NCBI RefSeq assembly: GCF_014640535.1
Contig: NZ_BMHD01000001.1
Span: 1,986,214 to 2,050,213 of the forward strand
Direction: 5' to 3'
Source: Cnuibacter physcomitrellae
GTDB taxonomy: Bacteria > Actinomycetota > Actinomycetes > Actinomycetales > Microbacteriaceae
Length of the DNA stretch: 64,000 bases
Part shown: positions 1 through 8,101 of the stretch, piece after piece
How positions within the stretch are numbered: position 1 is the stretch's first letter
How the letters are laid out: every line of letters starts with the position of its first letter
The notes under the pieces: generated by a model
Database searches by the model: none
What the model saw: the letters and a program-made list of their open reading frames with translations, nothing else
Told to the model about the DNA's origin: nothing
Position numbers and translations under genes: made by a program

Positions 1-65
1 TCCGGTGCGCCGGACCGACCACACCCAGGCACCACGACCTGACCATCACACAGAGAGGTGTGACC

Positions 66-1040
66 ATGAAGAAGAGGTATGCCCTGACCGCGCTCGTCGC
101 GGCAGCAGCGCTCGCCCTGTCGGGCTGCAGCGACCCCGGCACGTCCGCCGGGTCCACGAGCGGCTCGGGCCAGAAGACGCTCGGCATCGTGGCGCTCGTC
201 GCCACCGACGCACTCAACGCCGCCGTGATCAACGGGGCGACCGAGGCGGCCGAGGCCGCCGGGTGGGCGGTCACCGTGACCGACACGCAGGGTTCCCCCG
301 ACAAGGCCAACGCGGCCATGACCGCGTTCTCGACCACCCAGAAGGTGGATGCGATCCTCGTCTCGGCCTTCGCCTCCACCGCGATCGGCGCCGGCCTGCA
401 GTCGGCGATCGCGGCGAACATCCCCGTCGTCAGCTGGGGCGGCGAGCTCGTCGACGGCATCGTCGCGACCACCAGCGCCCAGAAGGTCGGCGAGGACTCG
501 GTGAACGCCATGCTCGAGGACTTCGGGAACAAGGGCGACGTGCTCGCGCTGACCTACCACACCGGCGTGCTGTGCCTCTATCGCGGCATCGCGTTCGACG
601 ACGCCATGAAGGACGAGCCCGACATCTCCATCACCGCGAACGAGGTCGCCATCCCCGGCCAGGTCGAGGACGGCACCGCCTTCACGTCGGCCTGGCTCGC
701 CAGCCACCCGAAGGACGGCACTCCGTACGCGGTCTGGGGAGCGTGGGACGAGCCGGGCATGGGCGCCATCGCCGCGCTGAAGCAGGCCGGCCGCGACGAC
801 GTGAAGGTGTACTCCATCAACGGGGCACCGAACGCGCTCCAGGCCGTCAAGGACGGCACGATGACGCAGATCATCTGGCAGGACGGCTACACCGAGGGCC
901 AGGAGCTGTTCCAGGCGGTGCTCGACTCGGAGGCCGCGGGCGACTCGTGGGAGCCGAAGACGATCGACGTCCCCGGCGTCCTGGTCGACTCCTCGACCAT
1001 CGACCAGTTCCTCAAGGACCACCCGGACGCCCTGACGTAG
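66..1040 (+). CDS. sugar ABC transporter substrate-binding lipoprotein
   Basis: Binds a sugar outside the membrane and delivers it to the permease and ATPase encoded just downstream (CUT2, ribose-type family; 324 aa). The N terminus reads MKKR, then a hydrophobic stretch and a lipobox LSGC with Cys21, so it is a lipid-anchored extracellular protein. I prefer ATG 66 over GTG 60 because the purine-rich GAGAGG at about 53-58 lies at proper spacing from 66 and almost touches 60. The order binding protein, ATPase, permease, dehydrogenase suggests one operon. The substrate cannot be read from the sequence; a pentose, polyol or similar is likely. Sequence before base 1 may hold a regulator. Confidence 0.9.
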   Translation: MKKRYALTALVAAAALALSGCSDPGTSAGSTSGSGQKTLGIVALVATDALNAAVINGATEAAEAAGWAVTVTDTQGSPDKANAAMTAFSTTQKVDAILVSAFASTAIGAGLQSAIAANIPVVSWGGELVDGIVATTSAQKVGEDSVNAMLEDFGNKGDVLALTYHTGVLCLYRGIAFDDAMKDEPDISITANEVAIPGQVEDGTAFTSAWLASHPKDGTPYAVWGAWDEPGMGAIAALKQAGRDDVKVYSINGAPNALQAVKDGTMTQIIWQDGYTEGQELFQAVLDSEAAGDSWEPKTIDVPGVLVDSSTIDQFLKDHPDALT

Positions 1041-1144
1041 GCGTCCGCATCCCGACCGCTGCGCAGGGGCGCAGCCACCCGCGGGGCCCGGCCTCACCGA
1101 CCGGGCCCCGCATCCCCCTCCCTCTCAGCCGAAGAAAGGCGACG

Positions 1145-2710
1145 ATGTCCGCGAACGATGGAGCATGGCTCCAGGTACGAGGCCTCAGCAAGCAGTTCGG
1201 AGGCGCCCACGCCCTCCGCGACGTCGACGTGGACATCCACGCCGGTGAGGTGCACGGCCTGGTCGGAGCCAACGGTGCGGGCAAGTCGACGATGATCCGC
1301 TGTCTCGCCGGCATCGTGACACCCGACTCCGGATCCGTCACGATCGACGGCGAGGAGCTCGCGTTCGGCTCGCCCCGAGCCTCCGAGAAGGCCGGGCTCG
1401 CCTTCATCCACCAGGAGCTCAACCTCGTCCCGCACTTCAGCGCGATCGAGAACATCATGCTCGGCGCCAAGAAGGTCACCCGGCTCGGGTTCATCGACTG
1501 GAAGCGCACACGCACCATCGCCGAGCAGGCCGCGGCCCGCATCGGCATCCGCTTCTCGCTCGATCGGCGCGTCGACGAGCTCAGCGTCGCCGAGCAGTGG
1601 CTCGTCACGATCAGCAAGGCGCTCGTCCGCAACGCGACGATGATCGCGATGGACGAGCCCACCGCCTCGCTCTCCGACCAGGAGAGCCAGGACCTCTTCC
1701 GCGTCGTCAAGGATCTCGCCGCCTCGGGCGTCGCCATCCTGTACGTGTCCCACCGGCTCGACGAGGTGCTCGACCTCAGCGACCGGATCACCGTCTTCCG
1801 CGACGGCCGTGTCACCGACACCGCCGTGCGCGGCCAGCTCGACAAGGCCGGTCTCATCCGCGCCATCGTCGGACGCGAGGTCGAGAAGCCCTCCCGCGAG
1901 CGCAGCAGCGTCATCGACCGCTCGGCCCCGCCGATCTTCGAGGCGTCCCACGTCGCCGGCGGGCCGCGGGTGCACGACGTGTCCTTCCGCCTCTACCCCG
2001 GGGAGGTCCTCGGGATCGGCGGGCTGGTCGGTGCCGGACGCTCGGAGCTCGCGAAGCTCGCGTTCGGCGCCGGGAAGCTCGACGCCGGCGAGTTCCGCCT
2101 GGAGCAGGAGGTGCTGCGCACCGGGTCGATCCCGCGCGCGGTCGCCAAGGGCGTCGGGCTCGTGCCGGAGGAGCGCCGCTCCGAGGGGCTCATGCTCGAC
2201 AAGTCCGTGGCGTACAACATGAACATCGCGGTGCTGAAGCAGCTGCGGTCGGTCGCCGCCCTGCCGTTCCTCTCGACCGGCAAGTCGAAGGCCCGCGCGC
2301 AGCGGCTCATCGACCAGCTGCGGATCAAGACCCCCTCCCCCTCGCAGACCATCGGCGGGCTGTCGGGCGGCAACCAGCAGAAGGCGCTCATCGCGCGCTG
2401 GCTCACCCCCGACGTGAAGGTGCTCTTCTTCGACGAGCCGTCCCGGGGCGTCGACGTCGGCGCCCGGCACGAGATCCACGAGGCGATCCGGCAGCTCGCC
2501 GCCGACGGCATCGGCACGATCGTGATCTCCTCCGACGTCGAGGAGCTCGACATCCTCTGCGACCGCATCGTCGTCCTCTGCGAGGGCGTCGTCACCGGCG
2601 AGCTCGTGGGAGACGAGATCTCCGAGAGCCGGATCATCGAGCTCTCCTACGCCCACCTCCGCGCAGAACCCGCCCTCCAGACCACCATCCCCCAAGGAGA
2701 GAACGCATGA
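1145..2710 (+). CDS. sugar ABC transporter ATP-binding protein (two ABC domains)
   Basis: Cytoplasmic energising subunit of a CUT2 sugar importer, 521 aa with two fused nucleotide-binding domains as in RbsA/XylG/MglA. Domain 1 has Walker A GANGAGKST at residues 41-49, a degenerate signature (LSVAEQ) and Walker B ending MDEPTAS. Domain 2 lacks a clear Walker A, which is normal for this family, but has a clean signature LSGGNQQKALIARW and FDEPSRGVDVGAR. The open frame runs upstream to base 5 but overlaps the binding-protein gene; the true start is ATG 1145, preceded by AAGAAAGG. Its stop overlaps the permease start (ATGA at 2707-2710), showing translational coupling. Confidence 0.93.
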   Translation: MSANDGAWLQVRGLSKQFGGAHALRDVDVDIHAGEVHGLVGANGAGKSTMIRCLAGIVTPDSGSVTIDGEELAFGSPRASEKAGLAFIHQELNLVPHFSAIENIMLGAKKVTRLGFIDWKRTRTIAEQAAARIGIRFSLDRRVDELSVAEQWLVTISKALVRNATMIAMDEPTASLSDQESQDLFRVVKDLAASGVAILYVSHRLDEVLDLSDRITVFRDGRVTDTAVRGQLDKAGLIRAIVGREVEKPSRERSSVIDRSAPPIFEASHVAGGPRVHDVSFRLYPGEVLGIGGLVGAGRSELAKLAFGAGKLDAGEFRLEQEVLRTGSIPRAVAKGVGLVPEERRSEGLMLDKSVAYNMNIAVLKQLRSVAALPFLSTGKSKARAQRLIDQLRIKTPSPSQTIGGLSGGNQQKALIARWLTPDVKVLFFDEPSRGVDVGARHEIHEAIRQLAADGIGTIVISSDVEELDILCDRIVVLCEGVVTGELVGDEISESRIIELSYAHLRAEPALQTTIPQGENA

Positions 2711-3732
2711 GCACGACCGTCGCCCCGGCGGGCCCGGCGCCCACGGCGCCCGCCCCCGAGTCCCCCACCAGGCGCAGCGCCAAGCGCGTGGCGCTCATCG
2801 TCCTGTCGCGATACGGCACCCTCATCGGTCTGGCGATCATGATCATCGCCTTCACCGTGCGAGCGCCCACGACGTTCCTCACCCTGCCGAACTTCCTCAA
2901 CATCCTGAACCAGTCGTCGCTCACCGCGATCATCGCGGCCGGGCTGACGATGACCCTCGTCGTCGGCGAGTTCGATCTGTCGATCGGGTACGTCGCGAGC
3001 TTCGCGGGGCTGCTCGTCGTGGGCTTCATCGCCCGCGACGGCGTCCCGGTGCTCCTGGCGCTCCCCCTCATCCTCCTCATCGGCGCGGCGATCGGGTCGA
3101 CCAACGGCATCCTCGTGACGAAGGTCCGAATAAACGCCGTGATCGCGACGCTGGGCGTCGGCACGATCCTGGTCGGACTCGGCTTCGCGTACAGCGCGTT
3201 CCCGATCGCCGCGGGCGTGCCGCAGGAGTTCATCCAGATCGCCCTCGGCCGGCCGATCTTCGGCATCCCGAACCCGATCTTCATCATGCTGATCGTGCTG
3301 GCGATCCTGTGGGTCATCCTCAACAAGACCGACCTCGGCCAGAAGATGCAGGCGGTCGGCGGCAACATCGAGGCGGCCCGGCTCTCCGGGATCCGCGTCG
3401 ACCGCGTGAAGATCTTCGCCTTCGCCACCGCCGGGGTGTGCGCAGCCATCACCGGCACGCTGCTGTCGTCGACCCTCGGCAGCGGCACGCTCGCCGCCGC
3501 CGACGGCTACCTGCTGGACGCGTTCGCCGCCGTCTTCCTCGGATCGGCCACGCTCCGGGACGGCGAGTTCCACATCGTCGGCACCCTGGTCGGCGTCCTC
3601 ATCATCGCGGTCGGCTTCAACGGCCTCAGCATCTTCGGCGCACCGACCTGGTTCCAGCCGATCTTCAAGGGCGCGATCCTCGTGCTCGCCGTCGGGCTCT
3701 CCACCCTCGCCCGGCGATACGCCAAGGAATAG
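2707..3732 (+). CDS. sugar ABC transporter permease (RbsC/BPD_transp_2 family)
   Basis: Membrane channel of the same importer, 341 aa, usual length for RbsC-type permeases. A polar, proline- and alanine-rich N-terminal tail of about 30 residues is followed by roughly nine hydrophobic segments, with the family's GEFDLSIG loop and the cytoplasmic GGNIEAARLSGI motif that contacts the ATPase. It starts at ATG 2707, overlapping the ATPase stop by four bases. A 14-base gap separates it from the downstream dehydrogenase, so the four genes are probably co-transcribed. Confidence 0.93.
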   Translation: MSTTVAPAGPAPTAPAPESPTRRSAKRVALIVLSRYGTLIGLAIMIIAFTVRAPTTFLTLPNFLNILNQSSLTAIIAAGLTMTLVVGEFDLSIGYVASFAGLLVVGFIARDGVPVLLALPLILLIGAAIGSTNGILVTKVRINAVIATLGVGTILVGLGFAYSAFPIAAGVPQEFIQIALGRPIFGIPNPIFIMLIVLAILWVILNKTDLGQKMQAVGGNIEAARLSGIRVDRVKIFAFATAGVCAAITGTLLSSTLGSGTLAAADGYLLDAFAAVFLGSATLRDGEFHIVGTLVGVLIIAVGFNGLSIFGAPTWFQPIFKGAILVLAVGLSTLARRYAKE

Positions 3733-3746
3733 GAAAGGACACATCC

Positions 3747-4475
3747 ATGGACCGTCTGAAGGACAAGGTCGCCCTCATCACCGGCGGCGCCCGCGGCCAG
3801 GGCCGCGCGATGGCCGAGCTGTTCACCGCGGAGGGGGCGAAGGTCGTCGCCGCCGACATGCTCGACCCCGCCGACCCCGAGGGCTCGGGCGCGGGCATCG
3901 ACTTCGTGAAGCTCGACGTCACGAAGGAGGACCAGTGGAACGCCGTCGTCGCCGACACGGTGGCTCGCTACGGCAGACTCGACATCCTCATCAACAACGC
4001 GGCGATCATCACCTACGAGCCGATCCTCGAGACCACCCCGGAGATGTGGGACCGCATCATCGACGTCGACCTCAAGGGCCTCTACCTGGGGATGCGGGCA
4101 GCGCTGCCCGCGCTGATCGAGTCGGGCAAGGGCGCGATCGTCAACGTGTCGTCGATCTGGGGCCTCGCGGCCGTCCCGAGCGCACACGCTTACCACGCCG
4201 CCAAGGGCGGGATCCTCAACATGACCAAGAACGTGGCGGCGATGCACGGGCCCGACGGGGTGCGGGCGAACTCGCTGCACCCGGGGTACATCCTCTCCCC
4301 GATGAACGAGGACCAGGCCGAGGACATCAACGCCGCGCTCATCGCCGGGACGCTGCTGAAGCGGCCCGGGGTGCCCCGCGAGACGGCCTACGCGGCGCTG
4401 TTCCTCGCCAGCGACGAGGCCTCGTACATCACCGGCACGTCGCTCGTGGTCGACGGCGGGTACCTCGCGCCGTGA
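3747..4475 (+). CDS. short-chain dehydrogenase/reductase (SDR)
   Basis: NAD(P)-dependent oxidoreductase of the classical SDR family, 242 aa. Visible motifs are the cofactor loop TGGARGQG near residues 13-20, NNAAI in the middle, the catalytic Ser in NVSSIWG and the YHAAK Tyr-Lys pair. The C terminus ends in the classical TGTSLVVDGGY. GGAAAGGA upstream serves as ribosome binding site. Placed directly behind a sugar importer, it most likely oxidises the imported sugar or polyol; that role is inference, since SDR sequence alone does not reveal substrate. Confidence 0.9.
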   Translation: MDRLKDKVALITGGARGQGRAMAELFTAEGAKVVAADMLDPADPEGSGAGIDFVKLDVTKEDQWNAVVADTVARYGRLDILINNAAIITYEPILETTPEMWDRIIDVDLKGLYLGMRAALPALIESGKGAIVNVSSIWGLAAVPSAHAYHAAKGGILNMTKNVAAMHGPDGVRANSLHPGYILSPMNEDQAEDINAALIAGTLLKRPGVPRETAYAALFLASDEASYITGTSLVVDGGYLAP

Positions 4476-4476
4476 G

Positions 4477-4522
4477 CGCGGTTGGCGCGGTTGGCGCGGT
4501 CGGCGCGGTCGGCGCGGTCGCG
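4477..4522. repeat. 9-bp tandem repeat GCGCGGTTG / GCGCGGTCG
   Basis: About five head-to-tail copies of a 9-base unit (GCGGTTGGC drifting to GCGGTCGGC) begin two bases after the dehydrogenase stop codon. It lies in the convergent gap before the minus-strand genes. Slippage-prone; no function seen. Confidence 0.85.
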
Positions 4523-4533
4523 GGCTGAGTGCG

Positions 4534-4608
4534 CGTCGCTTCATCACCGAATACGTGAAAGCCCCGCTGTATATGCGGGGCTTTCACGTATTCCGTGTCG
4601 AAGCGACG
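4534..4608. terminator. long inverted repeat, likely bidirectional terminator (family A)
   Basis: Two 34-base arms (4534-4567 and 4575-4608) pair with only three mismatches around a 7-base loop TGTATAT. The inner 19 pairs, including GTGAAAGCCCCGC, are perfect. It sits between convergent genes (SDR on plus, S-x-x protein on minus). There is no U tract, but the stem is long enough to stop RNA polymerase or to form a cruciform. The outer arm CGTCGCTTC and core GAATACG recur elsewhere in the window. Confidence 0.8.
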
Positions 4609-4629
4609 GGCTCCGGCCGTCGCGCGGCC

Positions 4630-4920
4630 TCAGCGGCCGCGCGCGTGGCGGTGGGTCGACCCGTCGGAGAGCACGGCGCGGCGGGAGCGCGCAGACAGGA
4701 CCGCCGCCGCCGAGAGCCAGGAGCCGAGCGCGAGCAGCGAGAGCGCCGATCCGACCGACGCCACCGAGAGGAAGCTCCCCACGCTGCCGATCGATCCGAA
4801 CGACCCGATGCTGCCGATCGAGAGCACGGACCCGCGCGATCCGATGGACAGCACCGAGTCGGTGGACGCGATCGACCACCGCGACCTCGTCACCGCCCTC
4901 CGCTTCCGTGCGTGCGACAT
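4630..4920 (-). CDS. small protein of S-x-x tripeptide repeats
   Basis: Predicted 96-aa basic-ended protein. A run of at least 14 tripeptides from about residue 22 has serine at every third position, with a hydrophobic residue next and Gly or Leu third (SVL SIG SRG SVL SIG SIG SFG and so on). The ends are Arg-rich. I recall proteins of this texture in other actinobacteria, but no function. The strict period of three suggests an extended or solenoid-like structure; membrane association is possible. Start ATG 4920 lacks a strong ribosome site and is tentative. The plus-strand frame over the same bases is a mirror image of the repeat and was rejected. It lies 17 bases after a small membrane-protein gene and may share its transcript. 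Confidence 0.6.
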   Translation of the reverse strand: MSHARKRRAVTRSRWSIASTDSVLSIGSRGSVLSIGSIGSFGSIGSVGSFLSVASVGSALSLLALGSWLSAAAVLSARSRRAVLSDGSTHRHARGR

Positions 4921-4937
4921 GAGGCCGTGCTCTGCCG

Positions 4938-5219
4938 TCAGACCGCGGACTCGACGGCGCGCTGGGCGAAGAGCTGGATGACGGGGATCAGGCCGATCAC
5001 GATCGCGGCCACGCACATCCACCGGCTGGCGGGGAGGGCGCGGCGGAAGAGCGACAGCACGCCCGCGAAGATCGCCGCGAGGCCCAGCCCGAGGGAGAGG
5101 CTCGCCAGCGAGGCGAGGAAGACGCATCCGACCGCCCCGAGCGCGAGGATCAGCGCGATGATCGCGAGGGTGTCGACGGTGCGGCCACCGCTTCGGGAGG
5201 GGATCGTCGATTCGCTCAT
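4938..5219 (-). CDS. small multi-pass membrane protein
   Basis: 93-aa protein with a short polar N terminus and about three transmembrane segments (around residues 16-38, 38-56 and 66-86). The layout loosely resembles DUF4190-type small membrane proteins, though I cannot claim membership. It is followed after 17 bases by the S-x-x repeat gene on the same strand, so the two may work together at the membrane. No enzymatic motif is visible. Confidence 0.7.
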   Translation of the reverse strand: MSESTIPSRSGGRTVDTLAIIALILALGAVGCVFLASLASLSLGLGLAAIFAGVLSLFRRALPASRWMCVAAIVIGLIPVIQLFAQRAVESAV

Positions 5220-5336
5220 GCACCCAGCCTAGAGCGACCGGGCGGGATGCGGGCGGATCACGATCCGCCCGCCCGCGCATCCGGCCGGTCCGCGCATCCG
5301 CCCGGTGGTCGCGGATGCGCGGAGCTCGGCTCGGTC

Positions 5337-5912
5337 TCAGGGCAGGAGGGCGAAGCCGCCGGTCCAGCCGATCTTCTCGGAGACGGCGAGGGTGAGCTGG
5401 AGGAAGCCGATCGCCTCGAGCTCGCGAGCGCGCTTCAGCGCTCCGGCGTCGATCGCCTTGACCCCGCCGGCGATGACGGCGTCGATCAGCAGTGCCTTCG
5501 CCTCGGCGTCGTCTCCCGCGACCAGGACGGTGGTGGGGGCGGATCCGCCGACGGTCTTCGTCGCGAGGGTCGCGGCGAACGTGGTGTTGAACGCCTTCAC
5601 CACTCGCGACTGAGGCAGAGCGGCGGCCAGCTCCGCGGCGGCAGAGCCGTCGGCGGGGGTGACCAGGGCGTCGAAGGTCTCGAAGTCGAGCGGGTTGGTG
5701 ATGTCGACGACGACCTTGCCGGCGAACTGGTCGGCGTAGGCGGCGAGGATCCCGTCGAGCGCCGGGTACGGGACCGCGAGGACGACGACCTCGCCGCTGA
5801 CGGTCGCGTCGGTCTCGCGGCCGATGTGCTGTACCGACGATCCGCCGGCGGAGACGATGCCCGCGATCGCGGAGCCCATGTTCCCGGTGCCGAAGATGGT
5901 GAAGGAGGTCAT
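5337..5912 (-). CDS. NADPH-dependent F420 reductase-like oxidoreductase
   Basis: 191-aa Rossmann protein of the F420_oxidored family (coenzyme F420:NADP oxidoreductase-like). The N terminus MTSFTIFGTGNMGSAIAG carries the GxGxMG dinucleotide motif; VVLAVPYPAL, DITNPLDF and VKAFNTTF follow as is typical. Members reduce F420 or act as small NADPH-dependent reductases; the substrate here is unknown. It diverges from a MarR regulator 97 bases away, and two operator-like palindromes lie between them, so MarR control is likely. Confidence 0.85.
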   Translation of the reverse strand: MTSFTIFGTGNMGSAIAGIVSAGGSSVQHIGRETDATVSGEVVVLAVPYPALDGILAAYADQFAGKVVVDITNPLDFETFDALVTPADGSAAAELAAALPQSRVVKAFNTTFAATLATKTVGGSAPTTVLVAGDDAEAKALLIDAVIAGGVKAIDAGALKRARELEAIGFLQLTLAVSEKIGWTGGFALLP

Positions 5913-5934
5913 GATCGTTCTTCTCTCTGTCGTT

Positions 5935-5952
5935 TAGTTGTATCTACAACTA
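5935..5952. promoter_or_regulatory. MarR operator 1, perfect palindrome
   Basis: TAGTTGTA-TC-TACAACTA, an 8-2-8 perfect palindrome in the divergent promoter between the F420-reductase-like gene and marR. Its core GTTG-6-CAAC recurs at the second site. Confidence 0.75.
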
Positions 5953-5975
5953 TCGATAATCACGATACGCCTCTT

Positions 5976-5993
5976 TAGTTGCCGATTCAACCA
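5976..5993. promoter_or_regulatory. MarR operator 2
   Basis: TTAGTTGCCGATTCAACCA keeps the same GTTG-6-CAAC geometry as the perfect palindrome 40 bases away. It lies just upstream of the TAGGAT -10 element (5998-6003) of the marR gene, where a bound repressor would block polymerase. Confidence 0.6.
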
Positions 5994-5997
5994 TCGG

Positions 5998-6012
5998 TAG
6001 GATGGAGCGATG
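5998..6012 (+). promoter_or_regulatory. leaderless promoter of marR
   Basis: TAGGAT at 5998-6003 ends six bases before ATG 6010. With the usual 6-7 base distance from -10 to transcription start, the mRNA should begin at the start codon. Confidence 0.6.
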
Positions 6013-6498
6013 AGCGAACCGCGCTGGCTGTCCGAGACGGAGCGCGAGGCGTGGGTGCAGTTCGCCGCCGTGCTCGAGCTCTTGCCCAGCGCGCTCGACA
6101 GCCAGCTCGTCCACGACGAGCAGCTCACCCACTTCGAGTACTTCCTGCTCGCGATGCTGTCGGAAGCGGAGGGTCGGACGCTCCGCATGTCGGAGCTCGC
6201 CTCGCGCACCAACTCGACGCTGCCCCGCCTGTCGAAGGTGGTGAACCGCCTCGAGGCGGAGGGATACGTGGAGCGCGTGCCCTCCCCGAACGACCGCCGG
6301 GCGACCAACGCCGTGATGACCGACGCGGGATGGGCGAAGATCGTCGGGGCGGCGCCCGGGCACGTCGAGAACGTGCGCTCGCTCGTCTTCGATCAGCTCT
6401 CCGCCGAGCAGGTGGAGCAGCTGAGCGCGATCACCCACTCGCTCATGAAGCGTCTCGACCCCGAGGGGCGGATGCGCGTCACCGGCCGCGCGCGCTGA
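6010..6498 (+). CDS. MarR-family transcriptional regulator
   Basis: 162-aa winged-helix repressor. The wHTH spans roughly residues 40-110 with HFEYFLLAMLSEAEGRTL, SELASRTNSTLPRLSKVV as the recognition region and the wing NDRRATNAVMTDAG. It is transcribed away from the F420-reductase-like gene and converges on an aldo/keto reductase. Two GTTG-6-CAAC operators in its own promoter imply autoregulation and control of the divergent reductase. A decayed homologue of its C-terminal part lies at 7779-8056. Confidence 0.9.
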   Translation: MSEPRWLSETEREAWVQFAAVLELLPSALDSQLVHDEQLTHFEYFLLAMLSEAEGRTLRMSELASRTNSTLPRLSKVVNRLEAEGYVERVPSPNDRRATNAVMTDAGWAKIVGAAPGHVENVRSLVFDQLSAEQVEQLSAITHSLMKRLDPEGRMRVTGRAR

Positions 6499-6501
6499 GC
6501 G

Positions 6502-6528
6502 CGCCCGCGATCCCTCTGCGGGATCGCG
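6502..6528. terminator. hairpin terminator between marR and AKR gene
   Basis: An 11-base perfect stem CCCGCGATCCC / GGGATCGCGGG around a TCTGC loop starts three bases after the marR stop codon, in the gap between convergent genes. No U tract follows. Confidence 0.75.
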
Positions 6529-6629
6529 GGGCTGCGGCTCGCGCGGCTGCGGCGGGCTCGCTCGGCTGCAGGATCGTTCGGCGCCCAGGTCGCTCGGCCG
6601 CTGGCTCGCTCGGCACCGAGCGCAGGCGG

Positions 6630-7625
6630 CTACTCGACCGCGCTGGAGGGCGCCCAGAGGTTGATGTCGCGCTCGCCGGCGTGCTCGTCGATCGCGGCGA
6701 GCTCCGACTCCGTGAAGGAGAGGTTCTGGACGGCGTCGAGGTTGTCGTCGAGCTGCTTCACGGAGGAGGCGCCGATGAGCACGCTCGTCACGCGGTCGTC
6801 GCGCAGCGCCCACGACAGCGCGAGCTGCGCGAGCGTCTGCCCGCGTCCGGCCGCGATCTCGTTCAGGGCGCGGACGCGCGCGAGGGTCTCGTCGGTGATC
6901 ATCCGCGAACCGAGGGATCCCTCGCGAGCGGCACGCGAATCCGCCGGGACGCCGTCGAGGTAGCGGTCGGTGAGCAGGCCCTGCGCCAAGGGCGAGAAGG
7001 CGATGCAGCCGACGCCGAGCTCGCCGAGGGTGTCGAGGAGTCCGTCCTCGATCCAGCGGTTGAACATCGAGTACGACGGCTGGTGGATGAGGAGCGGCAC
7101 CCCCATCTCGCCGAGGATGCGCGCCGCGTCGCGGGTGCGCTCCGGCGAGTACGACGAGATGCCCGCGTAGAGCGCGCGGCCCGACTGCACGGCGGTCGCG
7201 AGCGCGCCCATCGTCTCCTCGAGCGGGGTGTCGGGGTCGGCGCGGTGGGAGTAGAAGATGTCGACGTAGTCGAGCCCCATCCGCTCGAGCGACTGGTCGA
7301 GCGAGGCGAGGAGGTATCTGCGGCTGCCGAAATCGGCGTAAGGTCCCGGCCGCATGTCGTATTCCGCCTTCGTCGAGATGACGAGCTCGTCGCGGTACGG
7401 GCCGAAGTCCTCCTTCAGGATGCGCCCGAAGTTGATCTCGGCGCTGCCGTAGGGCGGCCCGTAGTTGTTCGCGAGGTCGAAGTGGGTCACCCCACGGTCG
7501 AACGCGCGGCGCAGGATCGCGCGCTGCGTGAAGCCGAGCGACACGGCGGGGAGCATGAGCCCACTCCGGCCAGTCCGTCGGTGGGGGAAGGAGCCGTATC
7601 GGTTCGCGTCAGCCTGGTACACCAT
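6630..7625 (-). CDS. aldo/keto reductase, copy 1 (internal 11-residue deletion)
   Basis: 331-aa NADPH-dependent reductase of the YghZ / L-glyceraldehyde-3-phosphate reductase branch of the AKR superfamily. The catalytic tetrad regions are visible: DLANNYGPP (Asp, Tyr), STKAEYD (Lys) and FYSHRADP (His). Compared with copy 2 (8102-9130) it lacks about 11 residues after MLPAVSLG, where copy 2 reads LWQNFGDITPIDTQRQ. That loop follows the first barrel strand next to the cofactor, so this copy may be weakened or altered. The 3' two thirds is almost identical to copy 2 at DNA level while the 5' third is clearly diverged. Start ATG 7625 aligns with the start of copy 2. Confidence 0.88.
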   Translation of the reverse strand: MVYQADANRYGSFPHRRTGRSGLMLPAVSLGFTQRAILRRAFDRGVTHFDLANNYGPPYGSAEINFGRILKEDFGPYRDELVISTKAEYDMRPGPYADFGSRRYLLASLDQSLERMGLDYVDIFYSHRADPDTPLEETMGALATAVQSGRALYAGISSYSPERTRDAARILGEMGVPLLIHQPSYSMFNRWIEDGLLDTLGELGVGCIAFSPLAQGLLTDRYLDGVPADSRAAREGSLGSRMITDETLARVRALNEIAAGRGQTLAQLALSWALRDDRVTSVLIGASSVKQLDDNLDAVQNLSFTESELAAIDEHAGERDINLWAPSSAVE

Positions 7626-7647
7626 CGGCTCATTCTTCCACTAACTG

Positions 7648-7660
7648 AGTGACGCTCACT
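7648..7660. promoter_or_regulatory. palindrome upstream of AKR copy 1
   Basis: AGTGA-CGC-TCACT, a perfect 5-3-5 inverted repeat 22 bases upstream of the start codon. It suits a TetR- or MarR-type repressor; the binding protein is unknown. Confidence 0.5.
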
Positions 7661-7778
7661 ATCACATTCGTGCGTACGGGCCGCTCAGCGCGTCGAGTGC
7701 ATGGAATCGGTGCTGACCGTCACACACCCCGGGGGCACGCACCCGGGAGCTTGCATCCCGCCCCAAGCCCACCCTTCC

Positions 7779-8056
7779 GAGGCTGTCGAAGGTGGTGATC
7801 CCCTCGAGTCAGAGGGGTATGTCGACGGATGCCGTGCGCCACCGACCGCCGCGCCACCGACGCCGTGATGACGGAGGCGGGGTGGGCCAAGATCGCCCGC
7901 GCCGCCCCCGGGCACGTCGAGCGCGTGCGCTCGCTGAACTTCGACCAGCTGATGCCGGAGCAGGTCGAGGAGCTCGGGGCGATCAGCCACACCCTCCGCG
8001 GCCGCCTCGACCCCGACGGGAGGATTCGCGCCACCGGCAGCATGAGCCAGTCGAGG
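7779..8056 (+). pseudogene. decayed MarR regulator, second copy
   Basis: The plus strand matches the C-terminal half of the intact marR (6229-6498): CTGTCGAAGGTGGTG, then the wing DRRATDAVMTEAGWAKI, then PGHVERVRSLNFDQL and RLDPDGRIRATG. The first 70 or so codons are missing, and a one-base deletion near 7800 shifts the frame between the recognition helix and the wing. No start signal is present. It occupies the same convergent position relative to AKR copy 2 as the intact marR does to AKR copy 1, so the pair looks like a duplicated module. DNA identity is much lower than between the AKR 3' ends. Confidence 0.8.
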
Positions 8057-8101
8057 ACGCTGTCCCAGAGGCCCCAGGACGGCCTCTGGCCCTGGCCGGG
8101 C

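Noticed and set aside
5-1144. Upstream extension of the ABC ATPase frame to base 5 (901 codons in total)
   Set aside because: It overlaps the well-supported binding-protein gene in another frame, is Arg/His/Gly-rich, and a clear start with ribosome site exists at 1145.
4595-4981. Plus-strand Asp/Pro/Thr-rich frame over the S-x-x gene
   Set aside because: It is the mirror of the Ser-rich repeat, lacks a start signal and would overlap the terminator hairpin; the minus strand continues from a membrane-protein gene.
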